Positions 5,549 to 5,862 of a DNA stretch of 5,862 nt are shown here, piece by piece. The stretch comes from Candidatus Ratteibacteria bacterium. Lineage in GTDB: Bacteria; CAIJMQ01. The first letter of the stretch is position 1. Each line of letters opens with the position of its first letter. The notes beneath the pieces were generated by a model. The model did not search any database. It saw only the letters and a program-made list of their open reading frames with translations, and was not told the DNA's origin. Both the position numbers and the translations under genes were made by a program. Location of the stretch: the NCBI GenBank assembly GCA_028715665.1, contig JAQURI010000099.1:1-5862 (forward strand), read 5' to 3'.

Positions 5549-5702
5549 TGTCATTGCCCCGTGAAATCTAAAAGATTTCCGGGACTTTGGTCCCTGAAAT
5601 TGCTTTTGCAATTTCTAGGGGCGAGTCCGAACACAGTGAGGACGTGGCAATCTCAAATGTTAACCAAGAGATTGCTTCGTCGCTACGCTTCTCGCAATGA
5701 CA
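5549..5702. mobile_element. MITE/REP-like palindromic repeat element, 154 bp
   Basis: The 9-bp terminal inverted repeats TGTCATTGC (5549-5557) and GCAATGACA (5694-5702) are exact. Inside are GCCCC (5556-5560) pairing with GGGGC (5618-5622), and within that pair three hairpins: 5563-5569/5573-5579 (7 bp), 5581-5585/5590-5594 (5 bp) and 5596-5603/5608-5615 (8 bp). On the right GCAATCTC (5647-5654) pairs with GAGATTGC (5668-5675) around a 13-nt loop. The right-hand 35 bp (5668-5702) read on the minus strand match, from memory, a palindromic intergenic repeat common in many unrelated bacterial genomes. It has no coding capacity and no obvious target-site duplication. It is probably a non-autonomous or REP-type element that has landed in the uppS leader. 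Confidence 0.7.
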
Positions 5703-5711
5703 GGCAGATTT

Positions 5712-5731
5712 ACCCTATGAAACCCTATGAA
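5712..5731 (+). repeat. Exact 10-bp tandem duplication over the uppS start codon
   Basis: ACCCTATGAA occurs twice back to back (5712-5721 and 5722-5731). Each copy carries an ATG, at 5717 and 5727. Because 10 is not a multiple of 3, the two ATGs are in different frames. Only the second opens the uppS frame; the first opens an 11-codon reading frame ending at 5752. Confidence 0.8.
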
Positions 5732-5862
5732 AAAAGAAATAATATTGGATAAAAATAAACTTCCCCAACACATCGCATTCATAGTCGACGGCAACCGCAG
5801 ATGGGCAAAAGAACACAAATTACCCTCATTTGAAGGCCACCGCAGAGGCGCCCAAGTAGTAT
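5727..5862 (+). CDS. uppS: Undecaprenyl diphosphate synthase (cis-prenyltransferase), N-terminal part, cut by the right edge
   Basis: Forty-five codons are open to the window end. UppS adds isopentenyl units in cis to farnesyl diphosphate to make the C55 lipid carrier for peptidoglycan and other envelope glycans. Seen: QHIAFIVDGNRRWAKE at 14-29, the diagnostic first motif, with the catalytic Asp21 (Asp26 in E. coli) and the phosphate-binding G-N-R-R, then FEGHRRGA at 35-42, which corresponds to the GHxxGA motif. Trp26 is conserved. The start is the ATG at 5727: an in-frame TGA at 5718-5720 rules out any earlier start, and the N-terminal length before the motif fits the family. No clear Shine-Dalgarno precedes it; upstream lie the 10-bp duplication and the palindromic element. 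Only about a fifth of the protein is present, so further domains and downstream partners (often cdsA, dxr, rseP) cannot be checked. Confidence 0.9.
   Translation, partial: MKKEIILDKNKLPQHIAFIVDGNRRWAKEHKLPSFEGHRRGAQVV

Larger units (their letters stand above)
5409..5726. other. Divergent intergenic region between the aminotransferase operon and uppS
   Basis: These 318 bp hold no convincing gene. From left to right they contain the aminotransferase ribosome binding site (5417-5423), a minus-strand promoter (5450-5478), a plus-strand TATAAT (5528-5533), a palindromic repeat element (5549-5702) and a 10-bp tandem duplication (5712-5731) that runs into the uppS start. The stretch between the two promoters is AT-rich with nothing else recognisable. 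Confidence 0.7.

Noticed and set aside
5405..5611. A 68-codon minus-strand frame upstream of the aminotransferase
   Set aside because: It starts inside the palindromic repeat, crosses the strong promoter and overlaps the aminotransferase start by 4 bp. Nothing in the translation suggests a real protein.
5556..5622. A tRNA gene suggested by the cloverleaf shape
   Set aside because: There is no anticodon arm with conserved flanks, no T-loop TTCGA motif, no CCA, and the arm lengths are wrong.
5525..5752. A 75-codon plus-strand frame running through the palindromic element into uppS
   Set aside because: Most of it is repeat sequence. Only the last 11 codons, after the ATG at 5717, are of any interest, and these are reported with the duplication.

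Overview
The window is a stretch of bacterial chromosome, moderately AT-rich and densely coding. Five genes on the minus strand form one apparent operon. Divergently from it, on the plus strand at the right edge, the start of an undecaprenyl diphosphate synthase gene is cut by the window end. A signal peptide on a TPR plus beta-barrel protein that ends in Phe points to a Gram-negative (diderm) cell. The lineage cannot be fixed from the sequence. The gene types and the palindromic repeat recall, from memory only, deltaproteobacterial (Geobacter-like) or candidate-phylum (Omnitrophota/Elusimicrobiota-like) genomes.

Layout in transcription order on the minus strand: a strong sigma70-type promoter (5450-5478) and a near-ideal ribosome binding site lead into a class V aminotransferase (5408-4269). 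A 124-bp spacer follows, filled by a helically phased array of GGTTAA/TTAACC units. Next come a short D-3-phosphoglycerate dehydrogenase, SerA (start best placed at 4144, end 3191), a homocitrate-synthase-family enzyme (3131-1890), a TPR/outer-membrane beta-barrel protein (1847-345) and the beginning of a secreted FecR-domain protein (196 to beyond position 1). The plus-strand uppS starts at 5727.

The first two genes form a plausible phosphoserine/serine module: SerA oxidises 3-phosphoglycerate and the PLP enzyme transaminates, either as the phosphoserine aminotransferase step or in serine/alanine-glyoxylate chemistry. The third enzyme condenses acetyl-CoA with a 2-oxoacid whose identity is not settled by sequence. 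The last two genes are envelope proteins, and their co-transcription with the metabolic genes is inferred only from strand and spacing.

The non-coding DNA is unusually structured. It contains (a) the 10-bp-period inverted array at 4168-4274, (b) a 154-bp MITE/REP-like palindromic element at 5549-5702 in the uppS leader, which can fold as a three-armed cloverleaf plus a further hairpin, (c) an exact 10-bp tandem duplication that places two out-of-frame ATGs at the uppS start, (d) a hairpin containing the stop codon of the TPR gene followed by a compound stem-loop, and (e) a 21-bp-period polypurine repeat between two genes. No tRNA, rRNA, CRISPR array or transposase gene was seen.
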